Positions 16,574 to 24,112 of a stretch of DNA of 64,000 nucleotides are shown one piece after another. Within the stretch, counting starts at the first letter, position 1. Each line of letters opens with the position of its first letter. Both the position numbers and the translations under genes were made by a program. This DNA comes from Phycisphaerae bacterium (GTDB taxonomy: Bacteria > Planctomycetota > Phycisphaerae > Phycisphaerales > UBA1924). The DNA lies in NCBI GenBank assembly GCA_014192545.1, contig BJHL01000003.1:248001-312000 (forward strand). Direction: 5' to 3'. The notes under the pieces were generated by a model, which ran no database searches, had not been told where the DNA came from, and worked only from the letters and a program-made list of their open reading frames with translations.

Positions 16574-16963
16574 TTACGCCTTCGCAGCGGTCGGGATCAC
16601 CGACGTGTTCTTCATGCCGCGGCGGCGGTCGCGGAGGCGACGGCTCTTGCCTTCGCGGTCGCGCAGGTAGTAGAGCTTGGCACGGCGATTGTCGCAGCGG
16701 CGGACGAGGTCGTACTTGGCGACCAGAGGGCTGTTGACGGGGAAGCAGCGTTCGACGCCGACTTCGTCAACGACCTTGCGGATGGTGGCCATTTCGTTGA
16801 TGCCCGCACCCTTGCGGCTGATGACGATGCCTTGGAAGACCTGGGTGCGTTCCTTATCGCCTTCGACGATGCGGAAGTGGACGTTGATGATGTCGCCGGG
16901 GCCGAATGCGGGGATGTCGGACTTGAGGGCGGCTTTGTTGATTTCAGCGAGGATGGGGTTCAT
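16574..16963 (-). CDS. rplS: 50S ribosomal protein L19
   Basis: 129 residues from ATG 16963; the upstream in-frame extension is proline-rich and rejected. Family motifs: FGPGDIINVHFRIVEGDKER, VFQGIVISRKGAG and RRCDNRRAKLYYLRDREGKS. L19 sits at the 30S-50S interface. It is downstream of trmD on the same strand, the classic trmD-rplS order, with a 150-base gap. Confidence 0.95.
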   Translation of the reverse strand: MNPILAEINKAALKSDIPAFGPGDIINVHFRIVEGDKERTQVFQGIVISRKGAGINEMATIRKVVDEVGVERCFPVNSPLVAKYDLVRRCDNRRAKLYYLRDREGKSRRLRDRRRGMKNTSVIPTAAKA

Positions 16964-17113
16964 GGGATGACTCTCAGGCTCCGCCGGGATTTGGCGGGTT
17001 GGGATGATAGGCAGGGGCGGCGGGGGGAACAAGCGGGTTGGGGGACGGAGCGAAGAAGCGAGGGAGCGAGGGAGCGAAGAAGGGGGATGGAAGGAAGGTG
17101 TTTGGGCAAGGGG

Positions 17114-17851
17114 TCACTCGTCCAGCAAGTCGGGGCGGCGGACAAACGTGCGTTGCATCCGCTGCTGCAAGCGCCACGCCGCGATTTTGGTGTGGTCGCC
17201 GCTCAGAAGCACGGGCGGCACTTCGCGGCCTTGCCAGTCTCGGGGTTTGGTGTAGTGTGGGCAGTCAAGGAGTCGCTGGGTGGTTGGCTGATGTTTGTTG
17301 GATTGGGGCGGGATGGTCACGTTGCCGAAGCTGTCTTGTTGGGGGCTTAGCTGGTCGCCGGTTGCGCCGGGGAGGAGGCGGGTGATGGCGTCGATGAGGA
17401 CCAACGCTGCGAGTTCGCCGCCGCTGAGGACGTAGTCGCCTATGGAGATTTCGATGGGGTCGAGGGCTTCGATGACGCGTTCGTCGATGCCTTCGTAGTG
17501 TCCTGCGAGCATGAGCAGGCGGGGCTTGGTCGCGAGGTCTTCGACGATTTTTTGCGTGAGCGGCGTGCCTTGGGGCGTGAGCAGGATGCGCGTGGCGGGG
17601 CGCTGGTCTTGGGCCTCGGCGGCGAGGACGGCGTCCCAGACGGGTTGGCACATCATGACCATGCCGGGGCCGCCGCCGAATGGGCGGTCGTCGGTTTTGC
17701 TGTGCTTGTCGTGGGTGAAGGCGCGGATGTCGGTGGCGTGGACGGAGAGAATGTTGGCTTTGATGGCGCGGGCGGGGATGGAGACGCCTAGGACCGCAGG
17801 CGAGGTTGTCGAAAAAAGTTCGGGGAAGGTGGTGAGGATGTCGATTCGCAC
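17114..17851 (-). CDS. trmD: tRNA (guanine-N1)-methyltransferase
   Basis: 245 residues from GTG 17851 (VRIDILTTFPELF), chosen because the protein then begins at the usual TrmD N-terminus; no ribosome site is visible. Trefoil-knot SAM-binding motifs: RPFGGGPGMVM, LAGHYEGIDERV and EISIGDYVLSGGELA. The enzyme makes m1G37 in tRNAs reading CCN, CUN and CGG codons, which prevents frameshifting. The C-terminal segment PPQSNKHQPTTQRLLDCPHY replaces the more common spacing. Neither rpsP nor rimM is adjacent. Confidence 0.92.
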   Translation of the reverse strand: MRIDILTTFPELFSTTSPAVLGVSIPARAIKANILSVHATDIRAFTHDKHSKTDDRPFGGGPGMVMMCQPVWDAVLAAEAQDQRPATRILLTPQGTPLTQKIVEDLATKPRLLMLAGHYEGIDERVIEALDPIEISIGDYVLSGGELAALVLIDAITRLLPGATGDQLSPQQDSFGNVTIPPQSNKHQPTTQRLLDCPHYTKPRDWQGREVPPVLLSGDHTKIAAWRLQQRMQRTFVRRPDLLDE

Positions 17852-17883
17852 GCGGGAGGGTAAGGCGAGTGGAAAACGGAATT

Positions 17884-17912
17884 CACCGCGGAGACGCGGA
17901 GAGCGCGGAGAA
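17884..17912. repeat. Dispersed repeat CGCGGAGAGCGCGGAG (reference copy)
   Basis: CACCGCGGAGACGCGGAGAG runs on into CGCGGAG. The 16-mer at 17895-17910 is identical to one inside the smc coding region (27017-27032). A second tract, GGTGAATAGGTGAATAGGTG, follows at about 17945-17965. Confidence 0.6.
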
Positions 17913-17975
17913 GAGCAAGAAGGTGAGGGATTAAAGGGGTGAGTGGGTGAATAGGTGAATAGGTGTAGAGCGTGA

Positions 17976-18137
17976 TTACTTGCTCTTGTTTTTGGCGGCT
18001 TTGTTTTGTGCGGCGGTGTGCGAGGGTTCGACGCGGCTGCCGGATTGGCCTTTGCTGGTGGGCGAGCGTTCTTTCTTGCCGCTTGCGCTGGTGGTGTTGG
18101 TGCGTTGGCCGGATTTGGAGTTGGGGGTGGTGGCCAT
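17976..18137 (-). CDS. Small Lys/Ser/Thr-rich basic protein, unknown
   Basis: 53 residues from ATG 18137, with GGAG six bases upstream. The sequence is low complexity and strongly basic (MATTPNSKSGQRTN at the start, NKAAKNKSK at the end), with no hydrophobic core. It could be an intrinsically disordered nucleic-acid-associated peptide. It reads toward trmD. Real coding status is moderately supported by the ribosome site and composition. Confidence 0.5.
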   Translation of the reverse strand: MATTPNSKSGQRTNTTSASGKKERSPTSKGQSGSRVEPSHTAAQNKAAKNKSK

Positions 18138-18271
18138 GGAAGGCTCCGAGGCCGGGCGGGATTGCGCGGCGGTTTGGGGGAGGGTATGGGGGGTAGGGGT
18201 AGGTGAAGGTGGAAAGTGGAAGATGGTCTCGCACGCGTGCGGGGCGTGGGATCGTTTTCGGTTGATGACGC

Positions 18272-18301
18272 TTGCCACTTTGTATGGACTTTTGGTACAC
18301 T
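18272..18301 (+). promoter_or_regulatory. Sigma-70-type promoter predicted to give a leaderless mRNA
   Basis: TTGCCA (18272-18277) and TACACT (18296-18301) are separated by 18 bp. The downstream ATG is at 18309, so transcription would start at or one base before the start codon. The -10 hexamer is the same as in the adk promoter. Confidence 0.5.
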
Positions 18302-18308
18302 CTCCGCC

Positions 18309-18902
18309 ATGAAAAGCAACGCAACCACCGTGAAGGACTATCTCGCCTCTTTGCCTGAGGATCGCCGCGTGGGGATTGAGGCGGTGCGGAAGGTGATTCT
18401 TGCGAATCTGGACAAGGATTATGAGGAGGGGATGGTGTATGGGATGATCGGGTATTCCGTGCCGCATCGGGTGTGGCCCAGCGGGTATCACTGTGATCCG
18501 AGCAAGCCGCTGATGATGTGTGCGCTGGCGAGTCAGAAGAACAATTTGACGGTGTATTTAATGAGCGTGTATAGCGAGAAGGCGGAGCGCGAGTGGTTTC
18601 ATCAGGCGTGGAAGGCGACGGGGAAGAAGCTGGATATGGGCGGGTGCTGCGTTCGGTTCAAGCGCGTGGAAGATGCGGCTCTTGATGTGATTGGCGAGGC
18701 AGTTGCGCGCACGCCAGCGAAGGGGTATGTCGAGAACTACGTGAAGATATTGGCGAGCACGGGGCGTGGGCCAGATGGGAAGAAGTTGAAGGAGGGCGCG
18801 AAGGGGAAGGCGGTTGGTAAAAAGGGCACGAAGAAGGTGGGAAAGAAGAAGGTTGTGAAGAAGAGTGGGAAGAAACTGAGTAAGAAGAAGGGAGCGCGAT
18901 GA
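18309..18902 (+). CDS. DUF1801 (YdhG-like) protein with histone-H1-like lysine tail
   Basis: 197 residues from ATG 18309. Residues 1 to ~140 match the DUF1801 fold (VKDYLASLPEDRRVGIEAVR, YGMIGYSVPHRVW, CALASQKNNLTVYLM). The last ~45 residues are almost entirely Lys/Gly (for example KKVGKKKVVKKSGKKLSKKK), like bacterial H1-like DNA-binding tails. DUF1801 members have poorly defined functions. The tail suggests nucleoid or RNA association (inference). Confidence 0.75.
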   Translation: MKSNATTVKDYLASLPEDRRVGIEAVRKVILANLDKDYEEGMVYGMIGYSVPHRVWPSGYHCDPSKPLMMCALASQKNNLTVYLMSVYSEKAEREWFHQAWKATGKKLDMGGCCVRFKRVEDAALDVIGEAVARTPAKGYVENYVKILASTGRGPDGKKLKEGAKGKAVGKKGTKKVGKKKVVKKSGKKLSKKKGAR

Positions 18903-19130
18903 ACGGTCTGAACTGGAGTGGTTAAGTGCCAGTTCACCGCGAAGCGACAGTGTTACCTGTCAAGCCACCGGCACTGATGATGGGCGATCACTTCGGCGAA
19001 CCCGACCTCGACAGGCTTGCCCACCGTTGGGTCGGACCCTTCCTCGACCGCCCACAACTCTCGCCGCTTGGCCACCGCGACAAGTGCAGCGATAACGGCC
19101 TTTTTTGGTTAAGCATTGGATTTGCGGCGG
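18903..19130. other. Gene-free stretch
   Basis: It contains a GTTCACCGCGAAGCG fragment of the dispersed repeat family (18932). Beyond that only short, unconvincing frames are seen. Confidence 0.4.
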
Positions 19131-19625
19131 TCAGGGGTTGATGCGCCAGATCGCAGAATTCAGGGCGGTGGCGAACGTGACCCATGCGAGGTAGGGGATG
19201 AGCAGGTAGGCGGAAGATTTGCTGATGCGGTAGAACGCGGCGATGGTGGCGGCGATGGCAAGCCACATCAGCGTGATGTCGATCAAGGCGAGATCGATGC
19301 GGTGCAGACCGAAGAAAAGGGGCGTCCAGAGGGCGTTGAGGAGCCACTGGAACATGAAGAGAGCGAGGGCGGGGGTGCGGAGTTTCCAGCCGCCGGTTCG
19401 CCAAACGAGCCAGGCAGCGACGGCCATGGCGATGTAGAGCAGCGTCCAGACTGGGCCAAAGAGCCAACTGGGTGGGTTCCAAGAGGGCTTGTTGAGATCT
19501 GCGAACCACTGACCCATGGTGACGAACACGCCGGTTGCCGCAGCGGCGAAGCAAATGGCGAGCCAGGCGATGAGCGTGATGATCTGCCTTGGGCGCGAAA
19601 ATGGGGATGAGGCGAGGGTTGGCAT
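19131..19625 (-). CDS. tspO: TspO/MBR family tryptophan-rich sensory protein
   Basis: 164 residues from ATG 19625. Five membrane helices are visible. Signatures: LNKPSWNPPSWLFGPVWTLLY, LFMFQWLLNALWTPLFFGL and YLAWVTFATALNSAIWRINP. TspO proteins bind tetrapyrroles and modulate porphyrin or stress physiology in the membrane. Confidence 0.93.
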   Translation of the reverse strand: MPTLASSPFSRPRQIITLIAWLAICFAAAATGVFVTMGQWFADLNKPSWNPPSWLFGPVWTLLYIAMAVAAWLVWRTGGWKLRTPALALFMFQWLLNALWTPLFFGLHRIDLALIDITLMWLAIAATIAAFYRISKSSAYLLIPYLAWVTFATALNSAIWRINP

Positions 19626-19676
19626 TGATGGATGTTACATGCGTGGAGCGCGGTAGTGTGCTTCGCGAGAACGCGC

Positions 19677-19722
19677 GGGGTCACATTGAATCACGTGGGG
19701 TCACATGGGGTCACATGGGATC
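19677..19722. repeat. Tandem decamer GGGGTCACAT
   Basis: Three to four imperfect tandem copies of GGGGTCACAT at the 3' end of the ALDH pseudogene. The pseudogene's TGA stop lies within this array. Confidence 0.6.
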
Positions 19723-20092
19723 AGTCAGAGCGCTGGTACGGATGAGCTTCTTGTTGACGAATTCTTCGATGCCGAGCGCGGAGAGTTCGCGGCCGTATCC
19801 GGAACGTTTTCACGCCGCCGAAGGGGAGCTCGGGGGCGGTCTATGTCGGGTGGTTGATGAAGACCATGCCGGTGTCGAGTTGGTCGGCGACATGAGTGGC
19901 GCGAGCGATGTTTTGACTGAAGACGCTGCCGCCCAGACCGAAGGGGGAGTCGTTGGCGAGAGCGATCGCGGCAGCTTCATTCGCGACGCGATAAATGACG
20001 GCGACGGGGCCGAAGAGTTCTTCGTAAGAACTGGGCGAACCGGCAGGCAGATCGGTGAGGACGGTGGCTTCGAAGAACGGTTCGCGCAAGTG
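19711..20092 (-). pseudogene. Aldehyde dehydrogenase remnant (succinate-semialdehyde dehydrogenase-like C-terminus)
   Basis: About 125 codons of the ALDH C-terminal region remain: EPFFEATVLTDLPAGSP, EELFGPVAVIYRV and ALANDSPFGLGGSVFS. After the in-frame TAG at 19841-19843, where a Trp codon is expected, [10 protein letters not shown] continues. One extra base in the T-run at 19807-19810 then shifts the frame before [20 protein letters not shown]. The N-terminal three-quarters, including the catalytic Cys, is absent. With a stop, a frameshift and a truncation this is a pseudogene; single-base sequencing error could explain only part of it. Confidence 0.8.
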
Positions 20093-20134
20093 GCGGAATG
20101 ATCTTTGTTGGTTGTGTTGATCTTGACAAAGTGA

Positions 20135-20545
20135 TTACGCAGGCACGTCCTTGCACGAGGCGGAGATGACTTTGAGGAGCAACTGCTTGATCCACCAGCT
20201 TGCGTGCGTGCTGAAAGCCACGCCAGTTGCGGGGTCGTATGTATTGACGGCGCGGTGGAGGCCGATGGTGCCAGCTTCAAGCAGATCGGGAAAGCTGACG
20301 CCGCGAGAGGTGTAGTTGGAAGCAATTGCGACCACGAGCCGCTGGTGAGCAGAAGCAAGTTTCTCACGGCTGCATTGACAACTTTCGTTGATGATGTTCC
20401 AGCCCAAATGGTGTTCTTCGTCTCGCGTGAGGATTGGAGCGGCGTTGACGGACGCGAGATAGGCCGCGAAGTTGTGGGATTCGTTGGGAGACAGATCGAA
20501 GGGCAAGGGCGGTTGAACGAACTCGAGATGGATGTTGGATTGCAC
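20135..20545 (-). CDS. Truncated RpoD-type sigma factor (regions 1.2-2 only)
   Basis: 136 residues from GTG 20545, with an excellent AAAGGAGG five bases upstream. Region 1.2 is seen in AAYLASVNAAPILTRDEEHH. Region 2 reads ASAHQRLVVAIASNYTSRGV, FPDLLEAGTIGLHRAVNTYD and FSTHASWWIKQ. Right after region 2.4 the sequence turns into an unrelated 14-residue tail and stops, so regions 3 and 4 (-35 recognition) are missing. It sits next to the ALDH remnant, suggesting that a deletion joined two genes. It is either a decaying gene or a short sigma-like protein able to contact only core polymerase and the -10 element. Confidence 0.75.
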   Translation of the reverse strand: MQSNIHLEFVQPPLPFDLSPNESHNFAAYLASVNAAPILTRDEEHHLGWNIINESCQCSREKLASAHQRLVVAIASNYTSRGVSFPDLLEAGTIGLHRAVNTYDPATGVAFSTHASWWIKQLLLKVISASCKDVPA

Positions 20546-20579
20546 GTGGCCTCCTTTGGCGAGGGTGCGGTGGTTGGAG

Positions 20580-20897
20580 TTAGCGGCTTTTTACTGCAGC
20601 GAGCGCGGTTTTAATGAAGGGCGTGACCAGTCGCGCGGTAATGGCGTATCGCAGAAGTTGCACTGCGACACGCGTTGTTGGAGAGGGCGAGGACTCTTCG
20701 ACTTTTGTCAACACACGCGCGGCGACGATGGTGCCGAGCGTCGAAATCATGTCATGAATGGGTTTGGATGCGCGGTCTTGTGCTGCTTGGGCTTCAGCTT
20801 CGTCATCACATTGCTGGGCCCATGTAAGCAATTTGGCCTTTGCACCTTCAACAGATCGTGTCGCGTCGTGACGACCTGGGCTTGGGAAGTTTTTCAT
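20580..20897 (-). CDS. Hypothetical protein paired with holin-like gene
   Basis: 105 residues from ATG 20897, which overlaps the holin-like stop in an ATGA arrangement (translational coupling). The sequence is helical: AKAKLLTWAQQCDDEAEAQAAQD, then MISTLGTIVAARVL and VAVQLLRYAITARLVTPFIK. The second half is amphipathic to weakly hydrophobic. I do not recognise the family. It probably works with the upstream membrane protein. Confidence 0.65.
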   Translation of the reverse strand: MKNFPSPGRHDATRSVEGAKAKLLTWAQQCDDEAEAQAAQDRASKPIHDMISTLGTIVAARVLTKVEESSPSPTTRVAVQLLRYAITARLVTPFIKTALAAVKSR

Positions 20898-21214
20898 ACG
20901 TCGCGCCTGTTCACAATGGATTTGAAGATCAGTAGACCACCGCCAGCGAGCAGGAGAACGAGCACGCCGCAGATGCATGCTGCGAGCGGTTTACCCAGTT
21001 GTGGCTCAAGCCACCACATGAGGCTTGCAGCAAGCAGCCACAACCCAGAAACACTGAGTAATGCTGCAATCAGCATGACTCCAACACCCAGCACGAGATT
21101 TGAAATAGCAGTATGAGCGCGGGTCGCTTCTGCACGGACAGCGGAACGAAGCGAGTGGCCCTCGGCTTCGACAAGGTCGAAGACGTGGACAACAAGTTGA
21201 GAGAGCATCTTCAC
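20894..21214 (-). CDS. Phage-holin-superfamily-like membrane protein
   Basis: 106 residues from ATG 21214. After an amphipathic N-terminal helix (LVVHVFDLVEAEGHSLRSAV) come two membrane segments, AISNLVLGVGVMLIAALLS and LAACICGVLVLLLAGGGLLIF, as in the holin-X/DUF-type inner-membrane proteins often found beside YqjD genes. Probably an inner-membrane stress protein rather than a lysis holin, since no phage genes are near. Confidence 0.65.
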   Translation of the reverse strand: MKMLSQLVVHVFDLVEAEGHSLRSAVRAEATRAHTAISNLVLGVGVMLIAALLSVSGLWLLAASLMWWLEPQLGKPLAACICGVLVLLLAGGGLLIFKSIVNRRDV

Positions 21215-21264
21215 GGGGAAAGACCCTTGAGAGTTTTGAAGGTGACAGAGTCGCGTCGCAGCCT

Positions 21265-21624
21265 TTAGCTGCGATTGCGGCTGACGACCAGACCGATCAG
21301 AATGCCGACGCCCGCGGCGACAGCGATGCTGGAGATGGGATTACGCGAGATGACGCCCTTGAGCGCGTCAGAGGCATCGACAGCGGTTTCCTTCGCACTG
21401 TCTAGCTTTTCGTGCACGACTTCGCCTGCATGGGCAAGCTTTTGTTTGGCTTGATCGACGGCTTGATGTGCGTGCTGGCGAAGTTCCGCGCCGCCTGAGC
21501 GGGCTGAGTCGGCAGCCGCGTGAGCGATGCCGGAGATGTCGGCCTTGAGTGCGTCGACTCCCGCAGCCACGCGATGCGCATCGGACTGGAAGGTGCTGGA
21601 ATCGGAGTTAGAAGGGTTTGCCAT
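21265..21624 (-). CDS. YqjD/ElaB-like (DUF883) ribosome/membrane-associated stress protein
   Basis: 119 residues from ATG 21624, with AAGGA about ten bases upstream. The body is a long amphipathic helix (ALKADISGIAHAAADSA, AVDQAKQKLAHAGEVVHEKL). It ends in the family's C-terminal membrane anchor, RNPISSIAVAAGVGILIGLVV followed by SRNRS. Family members tether ribosomes to the inner membrane in stationary phase. A TGTGAAA palindrome lies upstream. Confidence 0.8.
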   Translation of the reverse strand: MANPSNSDSSTFQSDAHRVAAGVDALKADISGIAHAAADSARSGGAELRQHAHQAVDQAKQKLAHAGEVVHEKLDSAKETAVDASDALKGVISRNPISSIAVAAGVGILIGLVVSRNRS

Positions 21625-21669
21625 GGGAGAATTCCTTGAACGAGACGGCATGTGGATGCCTGGTGCGTG

Positions 21670-21694
21670 CTTGCTTGGCCACATGCCAAGCAAG
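21670..21694. other. 9-bp stem-loop in leader of YqjD-like gene
   Basis: CTTGCTTGG (21670-21678) pairs with CCAAGCAAG (21686-21694) around a seven-base loop. It lies 46 bases upstream of the YqjD-like start codon, probably within its leader. Confidence 0.4.
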
Positions 21695-21754
21695 GCGGAG
21701 CGAATCACGGACGATTGCTTTCGCAACGCGTCCGCGACGAATATGGGTGTGCGA

Positions 21755-21772
21755 TGTGAAACAGATTTCACA
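21755..21772. promoter_or_regulatory. Perfect 18-bp palindrome TGTGAAA-N4-TTTCACA
   Basis: TGTGAAA (21755-21761) and TTTCACA (21766-21772) are perfect inverted repeats. They lie between the glycine-zipper and YqjD-like genes and look like the operator of a dimeric helix-turn-helix regulator. The spacing (TGTGA-N8-TCACA) is two bases longer than a CRP site. Confidence 0.5.
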
Positions 21773-21792
21773 CACGCCGCGTTCGGTTGAGA

Positions 21793-22350
21793 TCAGAAGG
21801 TGCCCAGGCCCTTGGATTGATCGGTAGCGGCAGCAGGGCTTGAATCAATCTTGACAGCGTTTTGCATGCGATTCCACGCATGTTTGGTCGCGTGCTTCGC
21901 GTGGCTCCACGCGAGGCGCGAGCTGCCTTTAGCGTGGTCCCAGCCGCGACTGAGGTCAGACTCGACGCTCTCAAACGTGCGATTCTTGTTAGAGTCTCTG
22001 GTGAAACTCTCCCAGCCGAATCGATACGCGGGCTCGAACTCGTCGAAGGCGTACGCGCTGCTGGCGTAAGGCATGGTGCCGTGCGTTTCGCGCCAGTACT
22101 TGAGTTCAATCGTCGGATCAACAGCTTCGGCTGCGGCCTTACCCGCGAGGCCACCCACTGCTGCACCGATGACTGCACCTGCAGCCATGCCGACGGGACC
22201 GCCGAGTACGCCGCCCATTGCGCCAGCCGCTGCACCGATGCCAATTGCGCCGATTCCAACGCCGACAGGATGCGAGCCGGGCGAGCCGGTGATGGGATCA
22301 GTGTTTGCTTCGGATTCAGTGATTGTGCGATTGGGATTGTGGTGTGTCAT
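21793..22350 (-). CDS. Glycine-zipper membrane protein
   Basis: 185 residues from ATG 22350, with GGAG eight bases upstream. Residues ~27-75 are Gly/Ala-rich with GxxxG spacing (GVGIGAIGIGAAAGAMGG, AAGAVIGAAVGGLAGKAA), typical of a glycine zipper inserted in a membrane. A soluble part follows, with DPTIELKYWRETHG, YRFGWESFTRD and several His/Trp residues. Comparable proteins occur in stress-related gene clusters. Function unknown. Confidence 0.7.
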   Translation of the reverse strand: MTHHNPNRTITESEANTDPITGSPGSHPVGVGIGAIGIGAAAGAMGGVLGGPVGMAAGAVIGAAVGGLAGKAAAEAVDPTIELKYWRETHGTMPYASSAYAFDEFEPAYRFGWESFTRDSNKNRTFESVESDLSRGWDHAKGSSRLAWSHAKHATKHAWNRMQNAVKIDSSPAAATDQSKGLGTF

Positions 22351-22392
22351 GCGAGTCTCCAGAAAAAGTGAGTGAGGATTGTGAATGGACGC

Positions 22393-23982
22393 TCAGCGCT
22401 GGGCCCATGCCGGTGCGTTGTTGCCATCGACGAGAACGACGCGGATGCTGTTGCAATCAACCGAACGTGCGAGCCAGTACTGACGGTTGTCGATGGTGGT
22501 GCGATACGCATCGAGCTTGATGCTGTCGCCCACTTTGCACATCGTCCTTTGGTTGTTCATGTAGGTCACGGGTCCGAGCAGCACGAGGTAGTCGCCTTGC
22601 GACTTGTCGAGTGATCGAACTTTGATTGCACGAGCCGGTGCGGTGCCGTTGTCGAACTTGACATCGGTGATGTCAAGCACGCTGCCTTGCATGCTTGTCA
22701 CTGCGCTGCGTTCGATTGCGCCGTTGACTGCGCCATCGTGGCCCCAGGCGTTGGACGGGTCGGACATTCTGTTATCTACACGCTTCTCGGCGGGATCAAA
22801 GCGTGGAGCGGGCACGTTGAAAGCCTTGTAGACGCGTTCGGCGTGTGTGCCATTGCTGAGCGTTGTGATGTCCGCTGGTGTCTCGGGACTCTGAAGCACC
22901 ATGTCTTTGGATGCGTCGATTCGCACGATGTCGTCGAGCGTCACCGTTGCGATGGACCAAGGCAACAGGCGCTTGGTGTCGCTGATGCCCAGGAAATTCT
23001 GGTTGGGGTCAATCGAAAGGAACGCGATCTGGCCCGAGTGGCGATCGAGAATGACATCGTTGACCTTGCCGCAGTCATCGCCTCGGCAATCGACTTTCAA
23101 TCCCGTGATCTTGCTGATGGGCAGGTAACGCGAGTACGGCGCGCTGTAGGACTGGCCGTTGGATTCGATTGTCTTCAGTGCCCACGTCGGGCTGCCGCTT
23201 GCGTCACGCAGGCGCAGTTCGCGATTGCCCGAGCGGTAGTTACTCGCAGCGAGCAGTTGCTCGGGGTCGCGAGGCAGGCTCATGGCATCAACGACAACTT
23301 TGTCGCCGCGCATCGGGGCTGCGTTGGTTGCGTTGACAAACCACGATGGTCCGATGGCGACGCGCTTGGTGCTGCCATCGGTGGTTTTGATGCTGACTTC
23401 GACTTGCTCGCCGAACGTAGTTGTGCGAACGCGTTCGACGCCGGTGATCTCGCCTTCGATGCGAGTGTTCACCGAGTTTTCGAGGCTGCCGGCGTAAGGA
23501 TCACCCGAACTCTTGTTATCAGCTTCGAGGCGATCACGCAACCCGTTCTCGTCTTTCTTTGAACCATCGCGCATCGCGTTCCAGCGTTCGGCGGTGTATT
23601 CAGGAAAGAGCGTGAGCTGTTCGGTCGTAGCGGCAAGAACGAAACGATCTTTATCACCAGCCTCCCAGCGGAGTGAGGTGTACGGAACAGTCACGAGCTT
23701 GCCGGAAGTGCCGTAGTTGCCGGAGGTTTTGATAATCGCGTATTCGATGCGTCCCGAGCCGCGATCAAGAATGAGGTCAGAGACACTGGCGATAACTTCG
23801 GCGTTGTCGTTGATAATGTCGCGATCGCTGAGCCACCTGGCAGAGCGGAAGTCAACAGTTGGCGAGATGCTTGCCGACGTCTGATGAGCTTTGTCGTCGC
23901 TCTGTGCGATGGCAGTAGCGGTTGAGCCCGCGAGTGCGACGAGCAGCAGCGCGGTGAGAACTGGGAGTGATGGACGATTCAT
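22393..23982 (-). CDS. Exported PRC-barrel repeat protein
   Basis: 529 residues from ATG 23982. The signal peptide LTALLLVALAGSTATAIAQ is followed by a PRC-barrel domain (ARWLSDRDIINDNAEVIASV, VSDLILDRGSGRIEYAIIK). A second, degenerate PRC-barrel lies near residues 290-360 (ISKITGLKVDCRGDDCGKVN, DVILDRHSGQIAFLSIDP). PRC-barrels are small beta domains found in RimM, reaction-centre H subunits and envelope stress proteins. The exported form suggests a periplasmic role. A 24-bp palindrome lies just upstream of the start. Confidence 0.75.
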   Translation of the reverse strand: MNRPSLPVLTALLLVALAGSTATAIAQSDDKAHQTSASISPTVDFRSARWLSDRDIINDNAEVIASVSDLILDRGSGRIEYAIIKTSGNYGTSGKLVTVPYTSLRWEAGDKDRFVLAATTEQLTLFPEYTAERWNAMRDGSKKDENGLRDRLEADNKSSGDPYAGSLENSVNTRIEGEITGVERVRTTTFGEQVEVSIKTTDGSTKRVAIGPSWFVNATNAAPMRGDKVVVDAMSLPRDPEQLLAASNYRSGNRELRLRDASGSPTWALKTIESNGQSYSAPYSRYLPISKITGLKVDCRGDDCGKVNDVILDRHSGQIAFLSIDPNQNFLGISDTKRLLPWSIATVTLDDIVRIDASKDMVLQSPETPADITTLSNGTHAERVYKAFNVPAPRFDPAEKRVDNRMSDPSNAWGHDGAVNGAIERSAVTSMQGSVLDITDVKFDNGTAPARAIKVRSLDKSQGDYLVLLGPVTYMNNQRTMCKVGDSIKLDAYRTTIDNRQYWLARSVDCNSIRVVLVDGNNAPAWAQR

Positions 23983-23998
23983 GAGAATGGTGCTTTCT

Positions 23999-24022
23999 GC
24001 GCACACGAACATTCGTGTGCGC
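23999..24022. promoter_or_regulatory. 24-bp palindrome upstream of PRC-barrel gene
   Basis: GCGCACACGAA (23999-24009) and TTCGTGTGCGC (24012-24022) form an 11-bp perfect inverted repeat with a two-base centre. It is 16 bases before the start codon, placed to act as an operator or leader hairpin. Confidence 0.5.
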
Positions 24023-24112
24023 GGTTGTGAACTGAAAAGTTGCGGCAAGCAGACATCTCACGCACTGGTGCGCGTGTTTGCGAGTCTGTGCGGTGTGTTG
24101 AGGAGGACGACG

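Noticed and set aside
18926..19141. 71-codon plus-strand frame between the DUF1801 and tspO genes
   Set aside because: No ribosome site, odd composition and no recognisable motif; treated as non-coding.
20894..21214. Prophage lysis cassette suggested by the holin-like gene
   Set aside because: No endolysin, tail, capsid or integrase genes nearby. Companions are YqjD- and DUF1328-type stress genes.
21755..21772. CRP/FNR binding site
   Set aside because: The half-sites fit TGTGA/TCACA, but the centre spacing is two bases too long. Kept only as an unidentified operator.
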